Of a stretch of DNA of 64,000 nucleotides, positions 1 through 7,786 are shown in pieces. This stretch comes from JAIBBD01 sp041390685 (GTDB lineage: Bacteria > Chloroflexota > Dehalococcoidia > UBA2979), in NCBI GenBank assembly GCA_041390685.1, contig JAWKPL010000001.1, forward strand, positions 62,001-126,000, in the 5' to 3' direction. The translations under genes were made by a program, and so were the position numbers. Numbering within the stretch: the first letter of the stretch is position 1; every line of letters begins with the position of its first letter. The notes beneath the pieces are model-generated. The model made no database searches, had not been told where the DNA came from, and was given only the letters and a program-made list of their open reading frames with translations.

Positions 1-893
1 CGCCACACCACGCGCTGCGTCCAGCCGCTCACGCAGCTCAGCCGGACCTCATGCTCATGGCTCGGCAGCGCCAGGATGTCCTCGTACGACAGCATCAGCG
101 GCTCCGTCACCGCTCCGCTCACCTCGAGGCGGTACGCGGCGATGTCCTCCACCGCGACCTTCCCGAACAGCGTCTCCACCGGAAAGTCCCCCGGCCCCCC
201 GCGCTCCTCCTCGGGAATCCGGCCGATGAACAGCGTCGCAAACTCCACCGACCGCGCCCGCGTGTTCTGCAGCAGCAGCGCGAGCCCCACCCCCGCGCCG
301 CCGATTCCCGCCAGCAGCGCGCGACGCGACAGCACACCCCGCTCCGTCTCCGCGTGCCGAGCCACCTCCGCCGCCGGGGCGCGCTCCCGCCCCCGTACTG
401 ACCGCACCGCATTCACGAAGTGAAACAGGAGGTGCACCGTGACGAGGGGCGCGCCGATCATCGCCGCCCACAGGTGCACCTGCACCGGACGCGCGTCGAA
501 CGGCGGGATGTTCGTCACCGTGTAGTAGCGGTGGAACAGCATGTACAGCCCGCTGAAGTACAGCACGAAGAAGTCCGCCGCCAGCAGCGGCGACAGGACC
601 CGCGGGACGATCGAGGGCGGTCCCGCCGCCCGATAGCGCGGCACCCGCAGGTAGTACCCGCCGAACCGCATCGCCGTGCTGCCGTACTTCGCCGCCAGGA
701 TCGGGATCGAGGCGATGCCCGTGTAGAAGTGGACGAACCGCACGGCGGTGAACCATGGCGGCAGGTTGTAGTTGAAGACGAAGAGGAAGAACAGCGCGCC
801 GCTCGCGAACATCAGCGCCAGCATCACCGCGAGCACCAGCCCCAGCTGCGCCGTGAGCCGCGTGCTCGTGTATGGCGGGACCGCGTGACTCAA
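1..893 (-). CDS. Membrane-anchored molybdopterin-dependent oxidoreductase (sulfite oxidase family), C-terminus cut by window edge
   Basis: Translating the reverse strand from a TTG at 893 gives an open frame of about 297 codons that runs off the left edge. The first ~180 residues form a cytochrome b-like membrane domain with several hydrophobic helices and His residues in them (HFYTG, HLWAA, HLLFHF). A second short hydrophobic segment (RRALLAGIGGAGVGLAL) follows, then the start of a sulfite-oxidase-type domain with the expected molybdenum-ligand cysteine context (VRLSCVSGW). The role is presumably membrane-bound extracytoplasmic oxidoreduction; the substrate is not determinable. It starts 5 bases after the stop of the upstream fusion gene, so the two are probably co-transcribed. 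The TTG start is my choice and no ATG is better placed. Family assignment is good; the missing C-terminus prevents subclassing. Confidence 0.82.
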   Translation of the reverse strand, partial: MSHAVPPYTSTRLTAQLGLVLAVMLALMFASGALFFLFVFNYNLPPWFTAVRFVHFYTGIASIPILAAKYGSTAMRFGGYYLRVPRYRAAGPPSIVPRVLSPLLAADFFVLYFSGLYMLFHRYYTVTNIPPFDARPVQVHLWAAMIGAPLVTVHLLFHFVNAVRSVRGRERAPAAEVARHAETERGVLSRRALLAGIGGAGVGLALLLQNTRARSVEFATLFIGRIPEEERGGPGDFPVETLFGKVAVEDIAAYRLEVSGAVTEPLMLSYEDILALPSHEHEVRLSCVSGWTQRVVW

Positions 894-897
894 TCGC

Positions 898-2544
898 TTA
901 TCCGTCCAGCGTGTGCGCCAGCACGCGCCGCGTCTCCGGCGCGATGTACCCGTCGCTGGCATCGAGGCGCGCCGCCAGGCGCATCAGCGACCCGAGGTCG
1001 TCGATGTCCTCCCATTCGGGGAGCCCCGCCACGCGCCACCCCAGCCGCTCGAGGTTCGCCAGCGTCCGCGCGAACACCCGCGGCGTGCTCCACTCGACGC
1101 CGTCGAACATCCCTGCGGCCGTCGCCCGCACCCCGATCAGGTAGAACCCCCCGTCCACCGACGGCCCGAGGACGGCGTCCGCCTCGTCCAGCTCGGCGAA
1201 CGCCCGCTCGAGATACGCGCGAGGCAGGTCCGGCGTGTCCGTGCCGATCAACACCGCCCGCTCCCCGCGCTCGAGCGCGCACTCCAGCCCGTGCACGATT
1301 CGCTCGCCGAGTGCGCCCCCAGCTTGCGCCACCGCATCGAGGCCGCTCACGGCCGGCCGTGCGCCATCGTAGGCCAGCAGGCCTGCCCACTCCTCCGACC
1401 GCCCGAGCGCGCACGAGTCGTCGAAGAACGCCTGCGCCAGCTCGTGCGTCCGCTCCTCCCCTAGTGACGCCGCCAGCCGTGTCTTGCCCCGCCCGCGCTC
1501 CGGCGTACGTCCCAGCACGACCACGCACCGCCCGGCGTTCCCTCCGAGGTCCGCGAGCGCGTCGCGCAGTCGCTCCTCGGGCGTGAGTAGCCCCACCCGG
1601 AAGCACCCGGCCCGCCCGAACGAGTCGGCCGGCAGCAGGAACGATCCGTGCGCTCGCAGCCGCTGGAGCGCCGTGTCGTCGACCGGCTCCGAAGGGGACG
1701 CGCACACCGTCAGCCCCAGCTCCGCCGGCTCGAACGTCCACCCGGCTTCGCGCAGCGCCCGGTACACCCGAGGCGCGTTCGTGCGCGCGCGCTGCATGTG
1801 CCGCGCGACCTGCGCGTCGAACGTCTCGAACGCCTCGCACGCCGCAGCCTCGGAGAGCACCGACGGCCCGCCCGTCAACAGCCGCAGCCACCGCACCGCC
1901 GCCGCCCGGACCTCCGCGTTTCGAGTCGCAATCCAGCCTATGCGCAGCCCGCCCAGACCCATCGTCTTGGAGACGTCGCCGACGCTCACGGCCGCCTCAT
2001 GCAGGTCCGCCGCCGCGGCCGGCGGCTCCCCCTCCAGCGCGATGTGCCGGTACACTTCGTCCACCACAGGCACCGCGCCCGCTGCGACCGCCCGCTCGAT
2101 AACTCGCTCGATGTCCACCCGCCGGCCGCCCGGCACCGTGGGGTTCGAGGTCAGCAGCGCGGAGGCGCCCTCCACCTCGTCGCCGCCCGCGATCGACGCC
2201 CCGGCCAGCCGCGCCATCGTCGCGAACGAGGGGTACGCCCCGTCCGCCACGGCCACCGGCGTCCCGGGCCGCGCCAGCGCCGCCGCGAGCGCGGCCAGCG
2301 CCTCGCTCGCCCCGCTCGTGACCAGGATGTCGTCCGCATCCAATCGCTCGTACAGGCGCGCGATGCGCTCCCGTAACGCCCGCGACCCGCCCGCCGTCGG
2401 GAAGGCCGGATCCACCGGCCGCGCCCCGACGTCGATCTGCGAGGCGAACGGAGGACTCGGACAGGACAGGTCGAGGAGCCCCGCCGTGAACCGCGCGGCG
2501 TACGCCTCGATCACGTCATCTTCGCCAGAACTGTGGCCTGCCAT
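898..2544 (-). CDS. Fusion: PLP-dependent aminotransferase (class I/II) + DUF2064 glycosyltransferase-like domain
   Basis: 548 residues. Residues ~1-330 are a fold-type-I aminotransferase: TSGASEAL, the VVDEVYRH strand with the cofactor-contacting Asp and Tyr, and a Schiff-base lysine in SVGDVSKTMGLGG followed by RIGW. Residues ~335-548 match the DUF2064/TIGR04282 GT-A-like family: VVVLGRTPERGRGKTRLA, GTDTPDLP, GPSVDGGFYLIG and WEDIDDLGSL. No linker defect or frameshift is visible, so this is a genuine two-domain protein. The aminotransferase half is short for the class but keeps the core. DUF2064 proteins are usually separate genes; the fusion suggests that one small molecule is both transaminated and glycosyl- or nucleotidyl-modified, but the substrate is unknown. 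The gene is divergent from the epimerase at 2611. Confidence 0.85.
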   Translation of the reverse strand: MAGHSSGEDDVIEAYAARFTAGLLDLSCPSPPFASQIDVGARPVDPAFPTAGGSRALRERIARLYERLDADDILVTSGASEALAALAAALARPGTPVAVADGAYPSFATMARLAGASIAGGDEVEGASALLTSNPTVPGGRRVDIERVIERAVAAGAVPVVDEVYRHIALEGEPPAAAADLHEAAVSVGDVSKTMGLGGLRIGWIATRNAEVRAAAVRWLRLLTGGPSVLSEAAACEAFETFDAQVARHMQRARTNAPRVYRALREAGWTFEPAELGLTVCASPSEPVDDTALQRLRAHGSFLLPADSFGRAGCFRVGLLTPEERLRDALADLGGNAGRCVVVLGRTPERGRGKTRLAASLGEERTHELAQAFFDDSCALGRSEEWAGLLAYDGARPAVSGLDAVAQAGGALGERIVHGLECALERGERAVLIGTDTPDLPRAYLERAFAELDEADAVLGPSVDGGFYLIGVRATAAGMFDGVEWSTPRVFARTLANLERLGWRVAGLPEWEDIDDLGSLMRLAARLDASDGYIAPETRRVLAHTLDG

Positions 2545-2610
2545 GCCGGTAAGCTAGCCGCGATCTCTTACCAAAGCCTGACGCAGGCTCTCCTTCGAGA
2601 GGCGGTTTCA

Positions 2611-3681
2611 TTGCGAGTGCTCGTGACCGGCGGTGCCGGCTTCATCGGCAGCCACGTCGTCGACCTCCTCGTCGAACACGGCCATGAGGTCGTCGTGCTC
2701 GATAACGCCAGCCCCCACGCCCACGCCGCACGCCCTGACGGCCTGAACCCGGCTGCCACGTATGTCTGGTCTGATGTCCGCGACCCTGCTGCCTGGGATG
2801 ACGCCATCGAGGTGTTCGATGGCGTCGATGCCGTCTCCCACCAGGCCGCGATGGTTGGGTTGGGCGTGGACTTCGGCGACGTAGTGGATTACGTAACGAC
2901 CAACGACGACGGCACAGCCGCGGGCCTGCTCGCGCTCCACCGTCGAGGCTTCCGAGGCCGCTTCGTGCTGGCCAGCAGCATGGTCGTATACGGCGAGGGC
3001 GCGTACCGCTGCCCCCGCCACGGCCCGGTCCGTCCCGCCCCCCGGCTCGAGGCGGACCTCTCCGCCGGCCGCTTCGAGCCCCCCTGCCCGCAATGCGGCA
3101 CACCGCTGGCCCCCGAACCCGTCACCGAGGATGCACCCGCCGATCCCCGCAATGTCTACGCCGCCACTAAGCTCCACCAGGAGCATCTCTCGTTCACGTA
3201 TGCTCGCGAGCACGCCTCCACCGCCGTGGCGCTCCGCTACCACAACGTCTACGGCCCGCGCATGCCCCGCGACACGCCGTACGCCGGAGTCGCCAGCATC
3301 TTCCGCAGCGCCCTTGAGGCCGGCCGCGATCCCCAGGTCTTCGAAGACGGTCGCCAGCTCCGCGACTTCATCCACGTCCACGACGTCGCCCGTGCCAATC
3401 TCCTCGCCCTGACCGCCCCCCTCGAGGTTTCCCTCGCCTGCAACGTCGCCACCGGGAACCGGCACTCCATCGCCGAGATGGCGTCCGAGTTATGTCGCGC
3501 CTTTGGCCGCCCTGCACCCGCGCCCGTGCAGCCCTGGCGCTACCGCCTCGGCGATGTTCGTCACGTCTTCGGCGACCCCGGCCTCGCCGCCCGCGCCCTC
3601 GGCTTCCGCGCTGAGCTCAGCTTCGAGGACGGCATGGCTGAGTTCGCACGGGCGCCGCTCCGGCGCCCGCCCGCCCGCTGA
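2611..3681 (+). CDS. NAD-dependent sugar-nucleotide epimerase/dehydratase (extended SDR) with cysteine-rich insert
   Basis: Starting at the TTG at 2611 (purine-rich GAGAGGCGG just upstream) gives 356 residues beginning directly with the Rossmann strand and the TGGAGFIGS nucleotide-binding motif. The catalytic Tyr/Lys pair is in VYAATK. Between them lies an insert with Cys-Pro and CPQC pairs (residues ~131-165) that could bind zinc. This insert occurs in a subgroup of UDP-glucose or dTDP-rhamnose 4-epimerase-like proteins. ALRYHNVYGPRMP and DFIHVHDVARA are typical C-terminal substrate-domain motifs. The frame stays open about 26 codons further upstream, but that extension would overlap the divergent promoter and is unlike the family. 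Function is nucleotide-sugar interconversion for surface glycans; the exact sugar is not determinable. Confidence 0.87.
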   Translation: MRVLVTGGAGFIGSHVVDLLVEHGHEVVVLDNASPHAHAARPDGLNPAATYVWSDVRDPAAWDDAIEVFDGVDAVSHQAAMVGLGVDFGDVVDYVTTNDDGTAAGLLALHRRGFRGRFVLASSMVVYGEGAYRCPRHGPVRPAPRLEADLSAGRFEPPCPQCGTPLAPEPVTEDAPADPRNVYAATKLHQEHLSFTYAREHASTAVALRYHNVYGPRMPRDTPYAGVASIFRSALEAGRDPQVFEDGRQLRDFIHVHDVARANLLALTAPLEVSLACNVATGNRHSIAEMASELCRAFGRPAPAPVQPWRYRLGDVRHVFGDPGLAARALGFRAELSFEDGMAEFARAPLRRPPAR

Positions 3682-3713
3682 CCTTCGGCCCTTGCGGACG
3701 CACGTCGCATGTC

Positions 3714-3719
3714 TACCGT
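3714..3719 (+). promoter_or_regulatory. Putative leaderless -10 element
   Basis: TACCGT ends six bases before the ATG at 3726 and there is no ribosome-binding site between. The same geometry recurs at several other genes in this window, which is the main support. Confidence 0.35.
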
Positions 3720-3725
3720 CGATGT

Positions 3726-4172
3726 ATGCGCCGTTCGATACCGCACAGTCCACGTCGCGTCGAACGCGACATTCGGCGCGTCCGCTACGCGCTCCTGGTG
3801 AGCGCTCTCTGGCTGACGCTCCTCACGGTCCTGCCCGCCCTCGATGGCACCCTCGCGGCCTACGGCCCCGATCACGAGCACTACACGCTCGCGGGCGTCG
3901 TCCCGGAGCACCGCCACGCCTATGACGCGGACGCGCGCGAGCCATCGACGTCGTCCTGCAACGCCGAGGCCTCCCGCGACGCCGAGGTGACGCCGGTCGT
4001 CTGTGCGTCTTCCAGCGACGCCGCTGGCCCTTCCACGCTCGCCATCGCCTTCGGTCGCGGGCCCGCGCAGGGCGCCTCCCCCGCGCTCACGTCCGTCTCG
4101 GACGGCGCTCCTCGCCAGGTCGCCTACGCCGACCCGCCCCTGTCCATGCGCACCCCACCGCCGCGCCACTGA
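3726..4172 (+). CDS. Hypothetical protein with one membrane segment, upstream of CopC
   Basis: 148 residues and not recognised. An Arg-rich N-terminus precedes one hydrophobic segment at ~23-43 (ALLVSALWLTLLTVLPAL), consistent with a signal anchor. The rest is a low-complexity, Ala/Ser/Pro-rich extracytoplasmic part with several His residues (DHEHY, EHRHAY) and two Cys. Its position 65 bp before the CopC gene on the same strand, together with the His content, makes a metal-related role conceivable, but this is inference only. Codon use matches neighbours (strong third-position C), which supports a real gene. Confidence 0.55.
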   Translation: MRRSIPHSPRRVERDIRRVRYALLVSALWLTLLTVLPALDGTLAAYGPDHEHYTLAGVVPEHRHAYDADAREPSTSSCNAEASRDAEVTPVVCASSSDAAGPSTLAIAFGRGPAQGASPALTSVSDGAPRQVAYADPPLSMRTPPPRH

Positions 4173-4237
4173 CCGTCAACCGCCCTCCTCGATGCTCATC
4201 ACGCCCGATCGCCACATCGGGCGCCGGAGAATGCTCA

Positions 4238-5185
4238 ATGTCGTCAGCTTGCGGAACACTGCGCCGCCGATTCACTGCGCTCGCCCTCGGCGCTGTCCTC
4301 ACCCTGCTCCTGGCCACCCAGTTCGCGTTCGCTCACGCCACGCCGGTCAGGTTTGCCCCCGCTCAGGACGCGGTCCTCAACGCCGCGCCGATGGAAGTGA
4401 GTATCGAAACCGCCTCACCCATGGCCGAAGTCGCGAAGGGCAACAGCATCGTCGTCCACAACGCGGCCGGCGCGACCATCGACACCACCGACGCCACCAT
4501 CGATGCGCCTCGTACCCGCATGAGCGTCCACCTGCCGCACGACCTCGTCCCGGGCGCTTACACCGCGCACTGGTCCACCGTCAGCGAGGCCGACGGCGAG
4601 CCGGACAGCGGTTCGTGGACCTTCACGTACGACCCCGCCGCCGCTCCGCGCGCGGGCGCCCAGCCCACGTCCCCGCCGTCGAGGGACGCCGGGGCTAATA
4701 TCGCGCTGGTGGCGCCCGCGGACGGCGCCACGGTCAACGGCCCGAGCGTCACCCTCGAGATCACGCTCACGAACGTCGCACTTGTCGAGATAGGCGAGTC
4801 CGGCGACGAGTCCACCGATGCCGTCCCCGGACACCTGCATGTCATGGTCGACGGCCGCCAGCTCGGCATGCTCTCGCACGCCGATGGCATCACCGTCACG
4901 GACCTCGCCGACGGCGCCCACACCATCGTGGTCGAGCTCGTGGCCCCGAGTCACGCCTCCTACGACCCGCCCATCACCGCGATGGCGCGCTTCACGGTCG
5001 CCGGCAGTGACGCCGAGGGCAGCCCACGCCTGGACACCGCGGCCCAGGCGGCGGCGAGCGCTACCGACGGGTCCGGCAGCGGCCCCGGCGCGCTCGTCGT
5101 CGGTGCCGGAGTGCTAGGCGCCTTCGTGGCCATCGCCGTGGCGGTGATCGTCGGTGGGCGGCTCGCGGCCTCGAGGCGCCGCTAG
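4238..5185 (+). CDS. CopC-domain copper-binding/resistance-type exported protein with C-terminal membrane anchor
   Basis: 315 residues. A signal peptide (~1-32, ending at FAFAHA) places the N-terminal His of the mature protein at the CopC start pattern HATPVRFAPAQDAVL. The YTAHWSTVSEADGEPDSG strand is the hallmark second CopC motif. Residues ~125-260 form a second beta-rich region, and a C-terminal hydrophobic helix followed by Arg residues (GGRLAASRRR) is a membrane anchor. CopC proteins bind Cu(II) outside the membrane. The CopD domain often fused or adjacent is absent here. A GGAGA ribosome-binding site precedes the ATG. Confidence 0.85.
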   Translation: MSSACGTLRRRFTALALGAVLTLLLATQFAFAHATPVRFAPAQDAVLNAAPMEVSIETASPMAEVAKGNSIVVHNAAGATIDTTDATIDAPRTRMSVHLPHDLVPGAYTAHWSTVSEADGEPDSGSWTFTYDPAAAPRAGAQPTSPPSRDAGANIALVAPADGATVNGPSVTLEITLTNVALVEIGESGDESTDAVPGHLHVMVDGRQLGMLSHADGITVTDLADGAHTIVVELVAPSHASYDPPITAMARFTVAGSDAEGSPRLDTAAQAAASATDGSGSGPGALVVGAGVLGAFVAIAVAVIVGGRLAASRRR

Positions 5186-5256
5186 CCTGGGACCTTCCGG
5201 GGCGCGGATGCTCGACTGGCATCCGCGCCCACCGGCGCGGGACGCCACCCGAGGAG

Positions 5257-5262
5257 TATCGT
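5257..5262 (+). promoter_or_regulatory. Putative leaderless -10 element (TATCGT)
   Basis: TATCGT ends six bases before the ATG at 5269, the same spacing as before 7787 and others. A GAGGAG lies too far upstream (about 13 bases) to be a good ribosome-binding site. Confidence 0.35.
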
Positions 5263-5268
5263 CGGTCA

Positions 5269-5757
5269 ATGACGCTCACCCGAGACGCCACCGCAGACGA
5301 CCTCCCGGCCATCGACGCCATCTACAACCACTACGTCCGTACCTCGACCGCCACCTACCAGCTCGCGCCCGACCCCTTCGAGGCCCGCGAGGCCTGGTTC
5401 GCTGCCCACGCCGGGCGCTACCCCATCCTCGTTGCGGTCGAGGCGTCCGAGGTCGTCGGCTGGGCTAGCCTCTCCCCCTTCCACCCCCGCGCTGCCTATG
5501 CCGGGACCGTCGAGGACTCCATCTACGTCCATCACGACCGCCACCGCCGCGGCATCGGTTCGGCCCTCCTGGCCACCCTCATCGACCGCGGGCGCGAGGC
5601 GGCCTTCCACACGATCGTTGCCCTCATCGACAGCGAGCAGGCCCCGAGCATCGCCCTCCACGCCCGCTTCGGCTTCATCGAGACCGGGCGCCTCGCCGAG
5701 GCCGGACGCAAGTTCGACCGCTGGCTCGACGTCGTCTACATGCAGCGCCGGCTCTGA
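5269..5757 (+). CDS. GNAT family N-acetyltransferase, phosphinothricin acetyltransferase-like
   Basis: 162 residues, the normal length for the Pat/Bar/YwnH subgroup. Family features are RDATADDLPAIDAIYNHYV at the N-terminus, then WASLSPF, the strand VEDSIYVHHDRHRRGIGSAL containing the acetyl-CoA pyrophosphate loop (HRRGIG), and the C-terminal HARFGFIETGRL..GRKFDRW. These enzymes acetylate amino groups of small molecules (phosphinothricin, methionine sulfone/sulfoximine analogues); the actual substrate is unknown. The gene is convergent with the Rieske gene, which ends 16 bases downstream. Confidence 0.88.
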   Translation: MTLTRDATADDLPAIDAIYNHYVRTSTATYQLAPDPFEAREAWFAAHAGRYPILVAVEASEVVGWASLSPFHPRAAYAGTVEDSIYVHHDRHRRGIGSALLATLIDRGREAAFHTIVALIDSEQAPSIALHARFGFIETGRLAEAGRKFDRWLDVVYMQRRL

Positions 5758-5773
5758 AGCATGGCGCTGACCA

Positions 5774-6445
5774 TCACACCGACCGCGCCCCCGGCTCCGC
5801 CGGCACCGCCCGCCGAGGGTTGTCGACGCCTCCCGCCTGCCGCGACCCTGTGTCCCCGACGATCCGCCCCTCCGCATCGATCGCGATCGCCATCGTGTCC
5901 ATCGACCGCGGCGCCGGCCCGTGCACCCGCACGCCTGCCCGCGTGTACGTCGACCCGTGGCACGGGCACTGGAACCACGCCCGCTCGCTGAACCCCGGTG
6001 GCGCCTTCCCCGCCTCAGCCCACGGCACCGAGCACCCGAGGTGCGGACACCGCTTCCACAACGCCAGCAGCCCGGACCCGCCACCCGACCCGTTCTCCGA
6101 GGCGTCCGCCCCGTCGAGGTGCACCAGCCAGAACTGCCCCTCGAAGAACTCGCGCGGTGGCCCGCCTGCCTCCGGGATCTCCTCCAGCGTCCCGGCCGCC
6201 ACCGGCCCCCCGAACCCTCGGACGTTCCGAGGCCACAGAAAGTCCAGCAGCCCTCCAACTGCTGTCACCCCCGCCAGCCCCAGCCCGCCGAGCACCGTCC
6301 CCCGCAGCAACGACCGCCGCCCGACCGGCGCCCCCACACGCACCGCGGGCACACCAGCCCCCGCCGCCGCTTCCGTGCGTCGTGCCCGCATCGCCTCCCG
6401 CCACACCTCGACCTCACGCCCCGCGCCACCCGACGAATCCGCCAT
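5774..6445 (-). CDS. Rieske [2Fe-2S] protein with twin-arginine-type membrane anchor
   Basis: 223 residues from the ATG at 6445, chosen because a strong GGGAGGA site precedes it; the frame is open further upstream but without support. After a ~45-residue Ala-rich N-terminus comes GRRSLLRG plus a hydrophobic helix, i.e. a Tat-like signal/anchor. The cluster ligands are CPHLGC and CPCHGS, with the second loop followed by the usual HGPAPRS. This is an extracytoplasmic electron-transfer subunit of a bc/b6f-like or oxidase-linked chain. No cytochrome b of that complex is adjacent, although a multi-helix protein lies upstream in the same orientation. Identification is secure; the partner is unknown. 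Confidence 0.9.
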   Translation of the reverse strand: MADSSGGAGREVEVWREAMRARRTEAAAGAGVPAVRVGAPVGRRSLLRGTVLGGLGLAGVTAVGGLLDFLWPRNVRGFGGPVAAGTLEEIPEAGGPPREFFEGQFWLVHLDGADASENGSGGGSGLLALWKRCPHLGCSVPWAEAGKAPPGFSERAWFQCPCHGSTYTRAGVRVHGPAPRSMDTMAIAIDAEGRIVGDTGSRQAGGVDNPRRAVPAEPGARSV

Positions 6446-6589
6446 TGCACCGTCCTCCCGCCCCCGATCGTGTCCCTCGCGGACTCCCGTCGGCGTCGGC
6501 AGCAAGGACGATCCACCCCTCACCCATGCGGACGAAACGAGCGCGCGACCGCACCACTTCGAGGTGCGCCCCACTGCGCTCCGATCCCG

Positions 6590-6735
6590 CGCAGGCGAAG
6601 CCTGCCGCGTTCGATGGGGTCAGGCCGGCGAACCCCCTTTGGGGCGGGCGGGCCTCCTGAACACAACAGCCCGCCGCGCAGCGACCGTCCATATCGCACC
6701 GCGAAGCGGCGCGCCCCGGCGCCCGGCGCCCCACC
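6590..6735 (+). repeat. Structured intergenic repeat, copy R1
   Basis: Member of a five-copy dispersed repeat. It shares with R4 a block containing GGGCGGGCC, a GAACA-CAACA segment and two short hairpins (CGCCGCGCAGCG-like and ACCGCGAAGCGG). It shares with R5 the GCC(C/T)GCCGCGTTCGA block. It occupies the 369-bp gap 6446-6814 between two reverse-strand genes. No gene is visible in that gap. Confidence 0.6.
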
Positions 6736-6814
6736 GCACAGCCCGTGACCGCGCGGCCGTCCGTGCACGCTCCGAGGTCTCCCGCGGCCCGCGGGCGCCC
6801 GGCTGCGCGACCTG

Positions 6815-7615
6815 CTACGGCGCCGCCCGCCGGATCGCGCGCACCGCCGCGCCCGGTGCCTGCTCCACCCGTCCCTTCACCAGCCAGCACACCGCGAAGC
6901 ACTCCCACGCCACCACCTCGAACCACAGGATCGAGCCCCCCGCGAATCCCGTCAGCAGCGTCGCCACGAGGCACGCGAGCATCGCCAGGCCACACCCGAG
7001 ATAGACGTAGTTCCGCGCCAGCTTCCCACCGTCCAACCCGCGCGGATTCGGCTTCCAGAACACGAAGAGCTGGAGCCAGTCGGCGACCGTCTGCCGCCAG
7101 TCACGTGGCCGCCCCGCCACGGGCTGCGTCTGAGGAAACAGCACCAGCGCAAACACCGTGAACGCGAGGAACATCGCGCCCGCGCCGATCCCATGAAGCG
7201 TCCCGATCCACAACTGCCACCAGTCCGCGCCCGGAAGGCCGTTCGGCGGGTCCGTCGGGAAGACGGCGACCACGGCCGCACCCGCCGCCGCGACGCGCCC
7301 CACCGCGACATCGAACCACTGGTACCGGTTGCGGTACCCCTGATACGTCCAGAGAAACGCCCCGAGGGCGATCAGGAACCCCACGAACAGCGCCACCGAA
7401 CCCGTGTAGTAGTACGCGCTGAGCGACCCCAGCAACTCCCATCGAGGCAGCCCGACCGTCTCCCGCCACCCGGCGAAGAGGTACAACAGCACCGGCAGAA
7501 CCAGACCCGATGCGCCAATCAGCAGCCGGTGGCGGCGCGTCGACAGGTCATCCGCTCGCTCACCATCGCTCGACGATCGAGCAGCGCCCTCCGCTCGCGT
7601 CGCCGTCGCAACCAT
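6815..7615 (-). CDS. Multi-pass integral membrane protein of unknown function (DUF998-like)
   Basis: 266 residues preceded by AGGAGGT eight bases before the ATG. Six to seven hydrophobic helices can be drawn: ~30-46, 62-84, 107-121, 134-160, 201-222 and 227-245. The motif AVFPTDPPNG after the third helix resembles the FPTDPP loop seen in DUF998-type proteins. The cytosolic tail is Arg-rich. No haem-ligand pattern or transporter signature stands out. It lies upstream of the Rieske gene on the same strand but is separated from it by the R1 repeat, so an operon is uncertain. Confidence 0.65.
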   Translation of the reverse strand: MVATATRAEGAARSSSDGERADDLSTRRHRLLIGASGLVLPVLLYLFAGWRETVGLPRWELLGSLSAYYYTGSVALFVGFLIALGAFLWTYQGYRNRYQWFDVAVGRVAAAGAAVVAVFPTDPPNGLPGADWWQLWIGTLHGIGAGAMFLAFTVFALVLFPQTQPVAGRPRDWRQTVADWLQLFVFWKPNPRGLDGGKLARNYVYLGCGLAMLACLVATLLTGFAGGSILWFEVVAWECFAVCWLVKGRVEQAPGAAVRAIRRAAP

Positions 7616-7774
7616 CGAGGACCTCCTGAAACGGGACCTTACCCGGACCTGCAGTGATGGAGCCGCGGTGCCCGCCGCACGATATCACGCTCGCAGATAC
7701 GAAGGCGCCTCGTCTCTCACCCCGGCGGACAGCGAATCATCCCCGCGGATGACCTCAGGCCCCTTCCCGCGAGG

Positions 7775-7780
7775 TATCGT
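7775..7780 (+). promoter_or_regulatory. Putative leaderless -10 element of the two-component operon
   Basis: TATCGT ends six bases before the ATG at 7787, with no ribosome-binding site between. Identical hexamer and spacing occur before the GNAT gene at 5269. Confidence 0.4.
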
Positions 7781-7786
7781 CATCCC

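Noticed and set aside
420..1586. Forward open frame of 388 codons opposite the molybdoenzyme and fusion genes
   Set aside because: Arg/Pro/Ala-rich shadow of the reverse-strand genes; no ribosome-binding site and no recognisable domain.
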